DNA from: Achromobacter mucicolens
GTDB taxonomy: Bacteria > Pseudomonadota > Gammaproteobacteria > Burkholderiales > Burkholderiaceae_B
Direction of reading: 5' to 3'
Length of the DNA: 64,000 nt
Assembly: GCF_902859725.1 (NCBI RefSeq)
Contig: NZ_CADIJP010000006.1
Span: 186,001 to 250,000, forward strand
The position numbers and the translations under genes were made by a program. Positions 1 to 8,537 of the stretch are shown one piece after another. The notes under the pieces are model-generated. The model was not told where the DNA came from, did no database searches, and saw nothing but the letters and a program-made list of their open reading frames with translations. Positions within the stretch are counted from its first letter, which is position 1, and every line of letters begins with the position of its first letter.

Positions 1-170
1 AAGATGCGATAGGGGCTGATGCGGCCCAGCGCCAGCAGCACCCCGCACGGCAGCGCCAAGGCAAGACTGATCGCGGCCAGGCCCAGCGTGGCCACCAGCC
101 CGCCGATGGGTCCATGCGGATACTGCCCGATCAGAAGCAGCAGCCAATTGTCTTTGAGTATGTCCCACAT
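1..170 (-). CDS. Amino-acid ABC transporter permease, N-terminal part (runs off window)
   Basis: Reading from the ATG at 170 on the minus strand gives about 56 residues beginning MWDILKDNWLLLLIGQYP and ending in a hydrophobic helix at the window edge. This matches the start of polar amino-acid (HAAT/GltK type) inner-membrane permeases. It begins one base after the stop codon of the upstream permease (172-873), so the two are in one operon and probably form the permease heterodimer. The C-terminal part with the EAA loop lies outside the window. Confidence 0.8.
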   Translation of the reverse strand, partial: MWDILKDNWLLLLIGQYPHGPIGGLVATLGLAAISLALALPCGVLLALGRISPYRI

Positions 171-171
171 G

Positions 172-873
172 TCAGCGGACTCCCAGCGGACGATAGCGTC
201 GTTGCAGCATTGCGCCTGCGCCCATGATGACGAACGAGAGCAAGAGGTAGATCACCGTCACGACCGCGTAGGCCTCGAACGTGCGGAACGTGTTGTTCTC
301 GATCTCGCGCGCGGCCGCCGTCAGCTCGGTGACACCGATGGCCATCGCCAGGCTGGTGTTCTTGAGCAGCAGCAGGGTCTGATTCAAGAGTGGCGGAATG
401 GCGATGCGAAAAGCCTGGGGCAGCACGACTTTGCGCATCGTCTTCAGAAAGCTCAGGCCCAGCGCGCGCGCGGCCTCGACCTGGCCGGGCGGAATGCCGC
501 GCACCGCGCTGCGCAGGTCTTCGCAGACATACGCGGACATCACCAGCCCGATCGCGATGCACGACAGGATGAACTCGCTGCCGTGGCTGTTGAGCCAATC
601 CGTGACAGGCGCCGGCAGCAAGGCCGGCACGCCGAAGTACCAGAACAGGATGTGCACCAGCATGGGCACGTTGCGGTGGAACGCGACGTACGTCGCGATC
701 AACCCATTGGCAATGGGCGAGCCTGTCAGGCGGATCACCGCCAACAGGCTGCCCACAAAGAACGCCAGGATCCAGGCAAGCCCGGCCAGCGCCAGGGTGG
801 TGATCAACCCCCTGAGCAGCCAGTCCGGATACTCGCCCTGGAAAATGGCGCCAAAGTCGAAGATGTAGTGCAT
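172..873 (-). CDS. Amino-acid ABC transporter permease (GltJ/HisM-like)
   Basis: This 233-residue inner-membrane protein has about five hydrophobic segments and an EAA-type loop at about residues 133-154 (EAARALG ... LP), which contacts the ATPase in this family. It belongs to the binding-protein-dependent permeases of the polar amino-acid family, and its length is usual. It follows the periplasmic binding protein (902-1729) by 28 bp and precedes a second permease by one base. The ATPase is probably just outside the window. The substrate cannot be read from the sequence, but an amino acid is likely because an aminotransferase lies in the same run. Confidence 0.9.
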   Translation of the reverse strand: MHYIFDFGAIFQGEYPDWLLRGLITTLALAGLAWILAFFVGSLLAVIRLTGSPIANGLIATYVAFHRNVPMLVHILFWYFGVPALLPAPVTDWLNSHGSEFILSCIAIGLVMSAYVCEDLRSAVRGIPPGQVEAARALGLSFLKTMRKVVLPQAFRIAIPPLLNQTLLLLKNTSLAMAIGVTELTAAAREIENNTFRTFEAYAVVTVIYLLLSFVIMGAGAMLQRRYRPLGVR

Positions 874-901
874 CGAACCAGGCTCCAGGACGCTAGGCGC
901 G

Positions 902-1729
902 TCAACCCTTGATTTCTTCGATGCGGAAGTCGCGCTTGATGTTGAACTGCGTGCCGGGACCGAACCACTTGTCGAAGGTCTTGGCGGCCTGTCCGGACGC
1001 CTCCATGCCGTCCAGCACCTTGTTCACCTGGTTCAGCATCGCCGTGTCGCCCTTGCGCACACCGACGCCCCACGGTTCGATGAACAGCGCCGGCTCCAGG
1101 ATCTTGACCGGCACCGCGCTGGAGGCGGCCTGGTGTTGCAGCTTGACCAGCATCAGTTCGGAACCGACGAAGCCGCTCACCTTGCCCTGCTGCAAGGCCA
1201 GGAACGCGCCACTGGGATCCTTGAACGTCACGGGATCAACGTTCGGGATGTTCTTGCGCGCGCCCATCTCGGACGACGATCCGCGCACCGCGCTGACGCG
1301 CTTGCCCGCCAGGTCGGCCGGCGCCTTCAGGTCCTTGTCCGACTCGCGCGACAGGATCTTCTGCGGGCTCACGAAGTGCTGGTGCGAGTAATCGATCTGC
1401 TTGGCGCGTTCGGGCGACCACCCCAGGTTGGCGGCCACGACGTCCACACGGCCGGCGATCAGTTCGGGGATGCGGGCCTCGACGGCGATCAGCTTGAGCT
1501 CCAGCGGCACGCCCAGGCTGTCGGCCAGCGCCTGGCAGACATCCACTTCGTAGCCGACGATGCCGCGCGTCTTGGGATCCTGGAAGCTGAACGGCTCGGC
1601 CGTGCCCATGGTGCCGCAGATGAATTTGCCGCGGGCCTTGATGTCCTGCAGCGTGTCGGCATTGGCGGCGGGCGCCAGCGTGGCCGCCAGGCCGACGATG
1701 GCAACGAAGGAGGAGATGAACGTCTTCAT
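902..1729 (-). CDS. Amino-acid ABC transporter periplasmic binding protein (family 3)
   Basis: This 275-residue protein has a signal peptide at about residues 1-24 ending in ANA. A family 3 solute-binding domain follows, with the segment GYEVDVCQALADSLG near residue 60 and RVDVVAANLGWSPERA near 95, typical of GltI/FliY-like proteins. It should bind an amino acid in the periplasm and hand it to the two permeases downstream. It lies 47 bp downstream of the aminotransferase. Closest functional classes are glutamate/aspartate or general polar amino-acid binders; the ligand is not determinable here. Confidence 0.9.
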   Translation of the reverse strand: MKTFISSFVAIVGLAATLAPAANADTLQDIKARGKFICGTMGTAEPFSFQDPKTRGIVGYEVDVCQALADSLGVPLELKLIAVEARIPELIAGRVDVVAANLGWSPERAKQIDYSHQHFVSPQKILSRESDKDLKAPADLAGKRVSAVRGSSSEMGARKNIPNVDPVTFKDPSGAFLALQQGKVSGFVGSELMLVKLQHQAASSAVPVKILEPALFIEPWGVGVRKGDTAMLNQVNKVLDGMEASGQAAKTFDKWFGPGTQFNIKRDFRIEEIKG

Positions 1730-1776
1730 GGGATTCCCTTGATGTGTAGGTATGGGTGCTACTTAAAAATCCGGTA

Positions 1777-2994
1777 TCAGGCCAGCCGGGCGCAGGCTTC
1801 GCGGATGCGGCGGCAGCCTTCTTCGATGTTTTCCATCGACGTCGCGAAACTGAGCCGCAGGTAAGGCGACAGTCCGTAGGCCGCGCCGTCCAGGCCGGCG
1901 ACGCCAGCCTCGTCCAGCAGGAACATCACGACGTCCAGATCGCTTTCCAGCTTGCGGCCGTTGGGCGTCGTCTTGCCGAGCAGGCCTTCGACCGACGGGT
2001 ACACGTAGAACGCGCCTTGGGGAACCGGGCAACGGATGCCAGGCACCTCGTTGAGCAGCGCCACGATGCGGTCGCGCCGGTCGTGGAACAGGGCCGCAGC
2101 CTCGCGCACGCATTGCTGGTCGGCCGTCAGCGCGACCCGCGCGGCCGACTGGCTGATGGCGCTGACGCAACTGGTGCTTTGCGAAATCAGGGTGGCCATG
2201 GCCTTGATCAACGCCTTCGGGCCGCCTGCGTAGCCCAGGCGCCAGCCAGTCATTGCGTAGGCTTTGGAGACGCCGTTGATGGTCAACGTGCGCGCAGCCA
2301 ACGCCGGCTCGACGGCCGCGGGCGACGCGTGGCCCTCGCCGCCATAGGTCAGGTGTTCGTAGATTTCGTCGGTCAGGAGCCAGACATGCGGATGACGCGC
2401 CAGCACCTGCGCCAACGCGCGCAGCTCTTCCGTGCCGTACATCGCGCCGGTGGGGTTGCTGGGCGTGTTCAACAGCAGCCACTTGGTGCGCGGCGTGATG
2501 GCGCGCTCGAGCGCGTCGGGGGTCAGCTTGAATCCGTCGGACTCCGGGCAGGCCACCACGACCGGCGTGCCGTCGTTGACCAGGACCATATCGGGATAGG
2601 ACACCCAGTACGGCGCCGGAATGATGACTTCGTCGCCTGCCTGCACAGTGGCGGCCAGCGCGGTGAAGATCAATTGCTTGGCGCCCACGCCGACGATCAG
2701 TTCATCCAGGCCGTAGTCCAGTCCGTTCTCGTGGCGGAACTTGGCTCGCACGGCTTCAAGCAGGGGCTTGGCGCCGACCGACGCGGTGTAGCGGATGTCG
2801 CCGCTGTTGAGCGCATCGATGCCGGCCTGCACGATGTGGGCGGGTGTGGGCAGATCCGGCTCGCCCACCGTGAAATCGATGATGTCGCGCCCCTGAGCGC
2901 GCAGTTGATCCACGCGGCTCTTGGCCATCATGCTGGGCGAAGGCTTGATGGCGCGCGCGCGTTCGGCCAGGAATTCGGGGGTGACGGCGTTCAT
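1777..2994 (-). CDS. Pyridoxal-phosphate aminotransferase, class I (aspartate aminotransferase-like)
   Basis: This 405-residue protein has class I/II aminotransferase features: NTPSNPTG near residues 177-183, LTDEIYEHL near 208-215 (PLP-binding Asp209 and Tyr212), and SKAYAMTGWR at 243-252 with the Schiff-base Lys244 and a phosphate-binding Arg. The ATG at 2994 overlaps the stop of the RraA-like gene (ATGA), which fixes the start; longer in-frame extension runs into that gene. It should convert the imported amino acid to its 2-oxo acid. Relatives act on aspartate, glutamate or branched substrates, so the specificity is open. Confidence 0.93.
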   Translation of the reverse strand: MNAVTPEFLAERARAIKPSPSMMAKSRVDQLRAQGRDIIDFTVGEPDLPTPAHIVQAGIDALNSGDIRYTASVGAKPLLEAVRAKFRHENGLDYGLDELIVGVGAKQLIFTALAATVQAGDEVIIPAPYWVSYPDMVLVNDGTPVVVACPESDGFKLTPDALERAITPRTKWLLLNTPSNPTGAMYGTEELRALAQVLARHPHVWLLTDEIYEHLTYGGEGHASPAAVEPALAARTLTINGVSKAYAMTGWRLGYAGGPKALIKAMATLISQSTSCVSAISQSAARVALTADQQCVREAAALFHDRRDRIVALLNEVPGIRCPVPQGAFYVYPSVEGLLGKTTPNGRKLESDLDVVMFLLDEAGVAGLDGAAYGLSPYLRLSFATSMENIEEGCRRIREACARLA

Positions 2995-3665
2995 GCCAGC
3001 CCCTTTGCCGCAAACGCGGCCTGCATCCAGCTTTGCGTTTTCTCGCCGGTGGCGATTTCGGCCATGATGCGCGCTTCCTTGTCGGCGTGCGCATGGGCCG
3101 CGGCAATCAGCGCTTCGGCGTCCGACGCGGCAAAGCTGACCAGCCCATCTTCGTCGCCCACCAGGATATCGCCGGGATTGATGACCTGACCGCCGATCGA
3201 CACGGGCACATTGACTTCGCCGGGACCGTCCTTGTAGGGACCGCGGTGGATGTGGCCTCGCGCATAGCAAGGGAAGCTGTCGGCCTCGAAGGCTGCCACG
3301 TCGCGGATGGCGCCGTCGACGACCACGCCCGCGCAGCCGTGGATCTGCAAGTAGCGCTTCATGATTTCGCCGAGCACGGCGTTGGACAGATCGCCGCCGG
3401 CGTCCACCACCAGCACGTGGCCCGGCTGGATCTGCAGCATGGCCTTGTAGATCATGAGGTTGTCGCCCGGACGGGTCTTGACGGTCAGCGCCGTGCCCAC
3501 GAGCTTGCCCGCGCGGTTGTAGCGCCGCAGGCCGGTGATGCCCTCGCGCCGCGCAAGATTGTCGCTCAGATGCGGCGTGACAATGCCTGCAAGCGCTTGC
3601 AGGATGGCGGCGGGCGCGACGGGAGTTGCCGGCAGTATGCGTGCGCCGGTGGAAATGGTAGCCAT
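2991..3665 (-). CDS. RraA/HMG-aldolase-like protein (4-hydroxy-4-methyl-2-oxoglutarate aldolase/oxaloacetate decarboxylase family)
   Basis: The protein is 224 residues from the ATG at 3665; a GTG at 3704 would add 13 residues. It has the RraA fold signature VVDAGGD, then GEIMKRY and GVVVDGAIRD. The Arg-Asp pair and the upstream acidic residue are those used by class II HMG aldolases to hold the metal and pyruvate enolate. That argues for an aldolase/decarboxylase rather than an RNase E inhibitor. It is first in the operon and overlaps the aminotransferase by 4 bp, so it probably cleaves or decarboxylates the 2-oxo acid made by that enzyme. Confidence 0.85.
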   Translation of the reverse strand: MATISTGARILPATPVAPAAILQALAGIVTPHLSDNLARREGITGLRRYNRAGKLVGTALTVKTRPGDNLMIYKAMLQIQPGHVLVVDAGGDLSNAVLGEIMKRYLQIHGCAGVVVDGAIRDVAAFEADSFPCYARGHIHRGPYKDGPGEVNVPVSIGGQVINPGDILVGDEDGLVSFAASDAEALIAAAHAHADKEARIMAEIATGEKTQSWMQAAFAAKGLA

Positions 3666-3768
3666 GACGATCTGCTTGTCCTGAATCGAAGGCCGCACGT
3701 TCACCGGCTTTTTGCAGCGGATCCGGTCGGCAGGAATTAAGTCAGAGCGAATGGTGCGAGCTTTTGCG

Positions 3769-3850
3769 ATTCCGAAAAAGGGATTAAATTTCAGCGAACT
3801 TCATCACTTTTCAGAATATAGGGGTTACCCCTTAAGGGAAAATTCGGAAT
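3769..3850. promoter_or_regulatory. Divergent operator region between the RraA-like operon and the LysR gene
   Basis: The AT-richer spacer carries an inverted pair ATTCCGAA (3769-3776) and TTCGGAAT (3843-3850). Between them are AGGGG-TTA-CCCCT (3820-3832) and the perfect palindrome CCCTTAAGGG (3829-3838). LysR proteins usually bind such sites in the spacer between their own gene and the target. Binding by the LysR protein at 3878 is inference. Confidence 0.4.
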
Positions 3851-3877
3851 GAACTCTGCCGATCTCACGGGCGCCGC

Positions 3878-4777
3878 ATGCTGACTTTCAAGCAAATCGA
3901 GGCGCTTTATTGGACGGTGCGGCTAGGCACGTTTTCCGCGTCGGCGCAGAAGCTGCACACCACGCAATCGGCAATCACCAAGCGCATCCAGGAACTGGAA
4001 GCCGATTTCGACATCGCGCTCTTTGACCGCTCAGGCCACCGCGCCGAGCTGACGGCCCGGGGTCACGAGATCTACGCGCTGGCCGAACAGATGCTGGGTC
4101 ACCGCGACCGCCTGCTGGCGCGCCTGAAGGGGCAGCACACCCTGACGGGCACCTTCCGCTTCGGCATCACGGAGATCACCGCGATGACCTGGCTTCCCGC
4201 GCTTATCCGTCTGCTGCGCGTCCACTATCCCCGTATCACGCTGGAGCCGCATATCGATCTGGGCGGCGACCTGCACAAGCGGCTGCTGGCCGGGCAGCTG
4301 GACATGGCCTTTCTGCATGGCGAATTCGCCGAGCCGAACCTGCAGGTCGTGGCGTTGCAGCGCCTGGAATTTGCGTGGATGGGCAGTCCCGACCTGATCG
4401 ACACAAGCCACGTCTACACCCCGGCCGATATCGCCCGCCTGCCGCTGCTGCGCCAGAGCCGCGAGTCCGGCCTGAACATGATCTATGACGAGTGGCTGCG
4501 CCCCCACACGGCGCAAAGCAACATTTTCACCATCAACAGCCTGATCGCGATGGCCGGGTTGACCGCCGCGGGCTTTGGCGTGAGCTGCCTGCCGCGCGAC
4601 TACTTTGCCGAGATGGTCAGCACGCGGCAGCTCGTCATTGCGCGCACCAGCGTGGCGCCGCCGCAATCGGTGTACAGCGCGATGTTCCGCCGGGACGCGG
4701 ATGTGGCGTTTTGCGAGAGCGTGGCCGAACTGGCGGAAAGTTGTTGCGAATTTTCCGTGGGTTGGCGTTTACGTTGA
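3878..4777 (+). CDS. LysR-family transcriptional regulator
   Basis: This 299-residue protein has the LysR winged helix-turn-helix at residues 1-60 (MLTFKQIEALYWTVRLGTFS, then AQKLHTTQSAITKRIQELE). A periplasmic-binding-like effector domain follows from about residue 90. It is divergent to the aminotransferase/ABC transporter operon and should control it in response to a pathway metabolite. Its end overlaps the convergent PepSY gene by 9 bp. Confidence 0.92.
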   Translation: MLTFKQIEALYWTVRLGTFSASAQKLHTTQSAITKRIQELEADFDIALFDRSGHRAELTARGHEIYALAEQMLGHRDRLLARLKGQHTLTGTFRFGITEITAMTWLPALIRLLRVHYPRITLEPHIDLGGDLHKRLLAGQLDMAFLHGEFAEPNLQVVALQRLEFAWMGSPDLIDTSHVYTPADIARLPLLRQSRESGLNMIYDEWLRPHTAQSNIFTINSLIAMAGLTAAGFGVSCLPRDYFAEMVSTRQLVIARTSVAPPQSVYSAMFRRDADVAFCESVAELAESCCEFSVGWRLR

Positions 4778-5965
4778 ACCGCGAGCGCGGCGCGCCTTGC
4801 GCCGCACGGTCCACACCAGCAATCCCGTCACGCACAACATCGCCACTACCAGGCCCAAGACCGCAACCAGCACCTGGCCGGGCCAACCGAGGATGCGGCC
4901 GGTGTGCAGCGGGTATTGCCAGATCAGGAAGCGATCGGCCGCCGTGCCGCTGTCGTATCCCGTCATGCCGCGCAGCGCGCCGGTCTGATCGTCGATGAAG
5001 ATCTGTTCGTAGCGCAATCGCAGCGCACGCTCGCGCATGCCGTCTTCCTTGAAGGCGATGCGGTACACGCCCTTGTCGGGCAGGTGGCTGGCGTACCAGG
5101 GCAGGAAGCCCTTGGCGGACGGGGGCAAGTGCTGGCTCGCGCCAGCGATCGCCGCCGCGATGCCATACGCTGGCGGCCGCGTCGTGCCGGCTTGACGGGG
5201 AAGGCTTTGGACGGGATGCGGCGTGATGGGAGAAAACAGCCTGACGGCCGGCCGGAAGACCTCGTTGCCGAGGTTGAAGTACACGCCCGTGACCGCCAAC
5301 ACGATCGCCGCGGCCAAGGTCCACAGCCCCCCGGCGCGGTGCAGATCGAAGGTCAGGCGCTGCCGGGATGCGCCGCGCTTGATCTGCCACGCGGGCTTCC
5401 ATCTGTTCCAGAACGCGTGGGCGGTTTGGGGCAGAGCCGGCAAGGTCAGCCAGGCGCCAATCAGCGACGCGAACAGCCAGGCGAGCGCCAGGCCGCCCAC
5501 GACCCACCTGCCCCACGGCTCGGCCAGATGGAATGTGCGGTGCAGCTGGTTCATCCAGCCCATGAAATGCGGCCGGTCCATCCGGAAAGCGCCCCACTTG
5601 CGCTGCCCTAGCACGGTCCCCGTGGCCGGATCGACGAACAGACGGTCGAAATCCAGCGGGGGCTGCGCGCCTGCGGCGGCATGCGGGCGGGCGGCGACCC
5701 GCAGTTCGATGGCCTCGCCGGGGCGTGTGTCGAGCGGCAGCAGCGTGACACGCAGCCGCGGGTCGGCCGCTTCCACCCGCGCGATCAGCGCATCGGGCGG
5801 CAGCGCGGCGCCTTGCCGGGGGGTAGTGAAAAGCGCAGGGTTGAGCCAGCGGTCGAGCTCGTGCTGGAACGCCAGTACGCTGCCGGTCACGGCGTTGACC
5901 AGCAGCAACACGAGCAGGGTCAGCCCCACGTAACGGTGGATCCCAACCCAAACCTTGCGCGTCAT
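4769..5965 (-). CDS. PepSY-associated transmembrane protein (putative ferrisiderophore reductase), iron module 1
   Basis: This 398-residue inner-membrane protein begins with a helix carrying HRYVGL, followed by FQHELDRWLNP. It contains PepSY-type periplasmic stretches, further helices near residues 140-170 and 210-235, and a final helix near 370 ending in a basic tail. Members of this family (FoxB, FpvG) are inner-membrane proteins that help reduce ferric siderophores after uptake. It starts 6 bp downstream of the TonB receptor and is the last gene of the module. Function by family and position; the redox cofactor ligands were not verified. Confidence 0.85.
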   Translation of the reverse strand: MTRKVWVGIHRYVGLTLLVLLLVNAVTGSVLAFQHELDRWLNPALFTTPRQGAALPPDALIARVEAADPRLRVTLLPLDTRPGEAIELRVAARPHAAAGAQPPLDFDRLFVDPATGTVLGQRKWGAFRMDRPHFMGWMNQLHRTFHLAEPWGRWVVGGLALAWLFASLIGAWLTLPALPQTAHAFWNRWKPAWQIKRGASRQRLTFDLHRAGGLWTLAAAIVLAVTGVYFNLGNEVFRPAVRLFSPITPHPVQSLPRQAGTTRPPAYGIAAAIAGASQHLPPSAKGFLPWYASHLPDKGVYRIAFKEDGMRERALRLRYEQIFIDDQTGALRGMTGYDSGTAADRFLIWQYPLHTGRILGWPGQVLVAVLGLVVAMLCVTGLLVWTVRRKARRARGST

Positions 5966-5971
5966 GGCGGC

Positions 5972-8473
5972 TTACCAGCGGTGCGTGTAAGTCATGCTCA
6001 GCACCGCGCCCGCGGCAGGCAGGCGGCTGTTGTTATTGCCGCTGCGCAGCAGCTGGCTGTAGAGCGGCAAGTACTGACGGTTGAAGAGGTTCTGCACGCT
6101 GAAGGTGAACCAGTTCTGCTTGTCCAGGTCGTAGCGGGCCAGCAGGTCGACGGTGGCGTAGCTCTTCACATCGGCGCGGGCGAACAGCGTGCGCCCGTCA
6201 GAGAGGCGATAGTCGCGCGAACCGAACCAGGTCAGCTCGGCGCGCGTGCGCCAGCGTTCGCTGGGCCGGTATTGCGCGTAGGCAGTGAGCTTGACGGGCG
6301 GGATGCGGTAGCCCGTCATGATGCGCGAATCACGCTCGCCCGGCGCCTTCTCCTTGCCGACCATCCACGTGAAGGTGCCCCCGACGGCCCAGATGTCCTC
6401 GTCGAAGTAGTGGTCCACGGTGGCTTCGACGCCGTGGATGCGCTCACGCGTGCGCGTGAGCCTGAGCCCGTTGTTGAAGGACTGCACCGCGCCCAGGTCG
6501 GAGTCGGAGCGGAACACGGCCAGCGAGGCGGCGGTGTTGGCAAAGCGTCCGCGCCAGCCGAGTTCGTAATTGTTGGTCTTGACGGCCTGCAGTTCGGACG
6601 AATGCAGATCAAAGCCGGCCCGCGCGTTGCGCAGTTGCAGGCCCACGTCAGGCAGGTCGAAGCCTTGGCTGAACGAGGCGTACAGTTCGTGATTGTCGGT
6701 GGGCTGGAACATCACGCCGGCGTTGTACATGAACGCGTCGTAGCTGATGCGCCCGCCGTCCACGGTGGCCGGGCGGGCCAGACGCGACTGCGATAGCGGC
6801 TGAAAATCATCGAACCACGCGCTCGACCGCTCGTACCGCACGCCCGCCTCCGCGGACCACTGTTCGTTGAAGCGGTGTTGAAGCTGCGTGAAGATGCCAA
6901 CGCTGCGCGTGGTCGTCCAGGGCAGATAGGTATTCGTGCCGATGCGGCGGAATTGCAGGCCGCCGCTTTGGTCGTAGAGATCAGCGTCGAACACGTCCAG
7001 GGGCATTTCGCTGCGTTCCCGGATGAAGTCCGCCCCCCACGTGAGCGCCGTATTGCCCGAGGCGGACAACGGGGTGTCAATGGTGAGCCGGCCGCCGAAG
7101 ACCTTGTTGTTCTGCATGACCTGGTCGACGTTGTTGCCGCGGTTGACGTTGGCGCGCGAGTCCGAGGGCGCGAAACGCGTGCTGCTGTCGCGGGCATAGG
7201 TCATCGCAGAGAGGCTGCTGCCCCACAGGTTTTTGTGGTCGTAGCTCAGGCTTACCAGCGTGTTTTCGACTTCGTTCTGGCGCGCGAGGTCCAGGCCCTT
7301 GATGGCGCGGGCGTTGGTCGAGCCGAGCGGGGTGCGCGACACCGCGGGGTCGCTGGCGTATTCCGTGTCCTGCCGGGCGCGCAGGTAACTGGCGGCCAGC
7401 TGCACGCGCTGATTGGCGTCGATACGAAAACCTAGCTTGCCGCCGATGCTGTAGGTGTTGGAGTCGAACAGATCGCCCTGGCTGGCATCGGGCGCGATGC
7501 GGTCGCCATGCGCATCGTACGACCCGCCGATACGGCGGTACGAGAGGTCAAGCTCGTAATCGATGCGGTCCTTGCTGCCCGAGAAAAAGTGCTGCACCTG
7601 ACCGCCCATTCCGGCCGCGCCCGGATTCGACAGCGACATGTCTATGCCGACCTTGGTCTCGGCGATGGGCTCGCCGCCCGGCTGGCGGGTGGTGATGGCG
7701 ATGATGCCGCCGGTGGCGCCGCTGCCGTAAATGGCATTGCTGCCGCGCACGACCTCGATGCGTTCGATGCGGCCCGGATCGATGTTGACGAGGTTGCGAG
7801 AGGAATCCCGATTGGTGTTCATGGGAATGCCGTCCACCAGGATCAGCGCGGTCCGGCCTCGCAGCGTCTGGCCGAAATCGGTCAGGTTCCGGCTTGAGTC
7901 CGACATGCCTGGTACGGCCTTGGTCAGCATCGTGGCCAGATTGGGCGAGCTGTCGCGCAGGTCGTCGAGCGTTTCGCCCTCGATCAGGGTCACCGAGCGG
8001 GTGGGCGCCATCAAATTGCTGGAGAGGCGGTCAGAGCTTACCGAGACGGCGGGCATGGTCTGGACCTCGAGCGCGGCGTCCCCCGGCGGGGTGGGCGATC
8101 GCTGGATCGCGATCGCGCCGCCAGCAAGGCTGACCGCCTGCAGGCCGGACCCTTGCAGCACGCGGTGCACGGCTTGAATGGCGGTCATGCGGCCGGAGAT
8201 TGCCGGGGCTTGACGGCCGGCGAGCAGCGCCGGGTCGGCGGCAATACTGCGTCCGCCGAGCTGGCCAATGCGCGTCAGGGTGCCGGTCAAGGGGCCGGCA
8301 GGCAGGTCCAGGTCGATCCGGGCGTCAACAGCCACGGCACCGGCTGCCACAGCACCGGCTGCCGCAGCGTCGGCTGCCGCAGCACTGGCGGAAAAGGTCA
8401 TCGGGGCGGCGACGCAGGCCAGCCACCCCGCAACGGCGAGGGGCCGCAGCGGCGCTGCAAATCGGTATGGCAT
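5972..8473 (-). CDS. TonB-dependent siderophore receptor with N-terminal signalling (STN) domain, iron module 1
   Basis: The 833-residue protein starts at the ATG at 8473 (MPYRFAAPLRPLAVAGWLA); a longer reading from 8818 overlaps FecR and is rejected. Order: signal peptide about 1-34, Ala/Gly repeat linker, STN domain about 50-130, plug with RGRTALILVDGIPMNTNRD and VVRGSNAIYGSGATGG, then a beta barrel ending in an aromatic residue (HRW). The plug resembles IutA-like hydroxamate receptors. The STN domain should pass the ligand-bound signal to FecR. It is 64 bp downstream of fecR. The ligand is inferred only at the level of siderophore. Confidence 0.92.
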   Translation of the reverse strand: MPYRFAAPLRPLAVAGWLACVAAPMTFSASAAAADAAAAGAVAAGAVAVDARIDLDLPAGPLTGTLTRIGQLGGRSIAADPALLAGRQAPAISGRMTAIQAVHRVLQGSGLQAVSLAGGAIAIQRSPTPPGDAALEVQTMPAVSVSSDRLSSNLMAPTRSVTLIEGETLDDLRDSSPNLATMLTKAVPGMSDSSRNLTDFGQTLRGRTALILVDGIPMNTNRDSSRNLVNIDPGRIERIEVVRGSNAIYGSGATGGIIAITTRQPGGEPIAETKVGIDMSLSNPGAAGMGGQVQHFFSGSKDRIDYELDLSYRRIGGSYDAHGDRIAPDASQGDLFDSNTYSIGGKLGFRIDANQRVQLAASYLRARQDTEYASDPAVSRTPLGSTNARAIKGLDLARQNEVENTLVSLSYDHKNLWGSSLSAMTYARDSSTRFAPSDSRANVNRGNNVDQVMQNNKVFGGRLTIDTPLSASGNTALTWGADFIRERSEMPLDVFDADLYDQSGGLQFRRIGTNTYLPWTTTRSVGIFTQLQHRFNEQWSAEAGVRYERSSAWFDDFQPLSQSRLARPATVDGGRISYDAFMYNAGVMFQPTDNHELYASFSQGFDLPDVGLQLRNARAGFDLHSSELQAVKTNNYELGWRGRFANTAASLAVFRSDSDLGAVQSFNNGLRLTRTRERIHGVEATVDHYFDEDIWAVGGTFTWMVGKEKAPGERDSRIMTGYRIPPVKLTAYAQYRPSERWRTRAELTWFGSRDYRLSDGRTLFARADVKSYATVDLLARYDLDKQNWFTFSVQNLFNRQYLPLYSQLLRSGNNNSRLPAAGAVLSMTYTHRW
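8337..8381 (-). repeat. Three tandem 15-bp units inside the receptor gene
   Basis: Units at 8337-8351, 8352-8366 and 8367-8381 follow the pattern GCACCGGCTGCCRCA with one to three changes. They encode five-residue Ala/Gly/Val/Asp repeats between the signal peptide and the STN domain. Copy-number change would keep the reading frame. Confidence 0.85.
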
Positions 8474-8537
8474 GAAAGCTTCTCCAGGTTTCGTTTCACC
8501 CTTGTTGTGGAGCGAGAACGAAAAACCCCTCACCGAT

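Noticed and set aside
2991-3665. RraA-like protein as a regulator of RNase E
   Set aside because: It keeps the Arg-Asp metal and pyruvate motif of the aldolase branch and lies in a catabolic operon.
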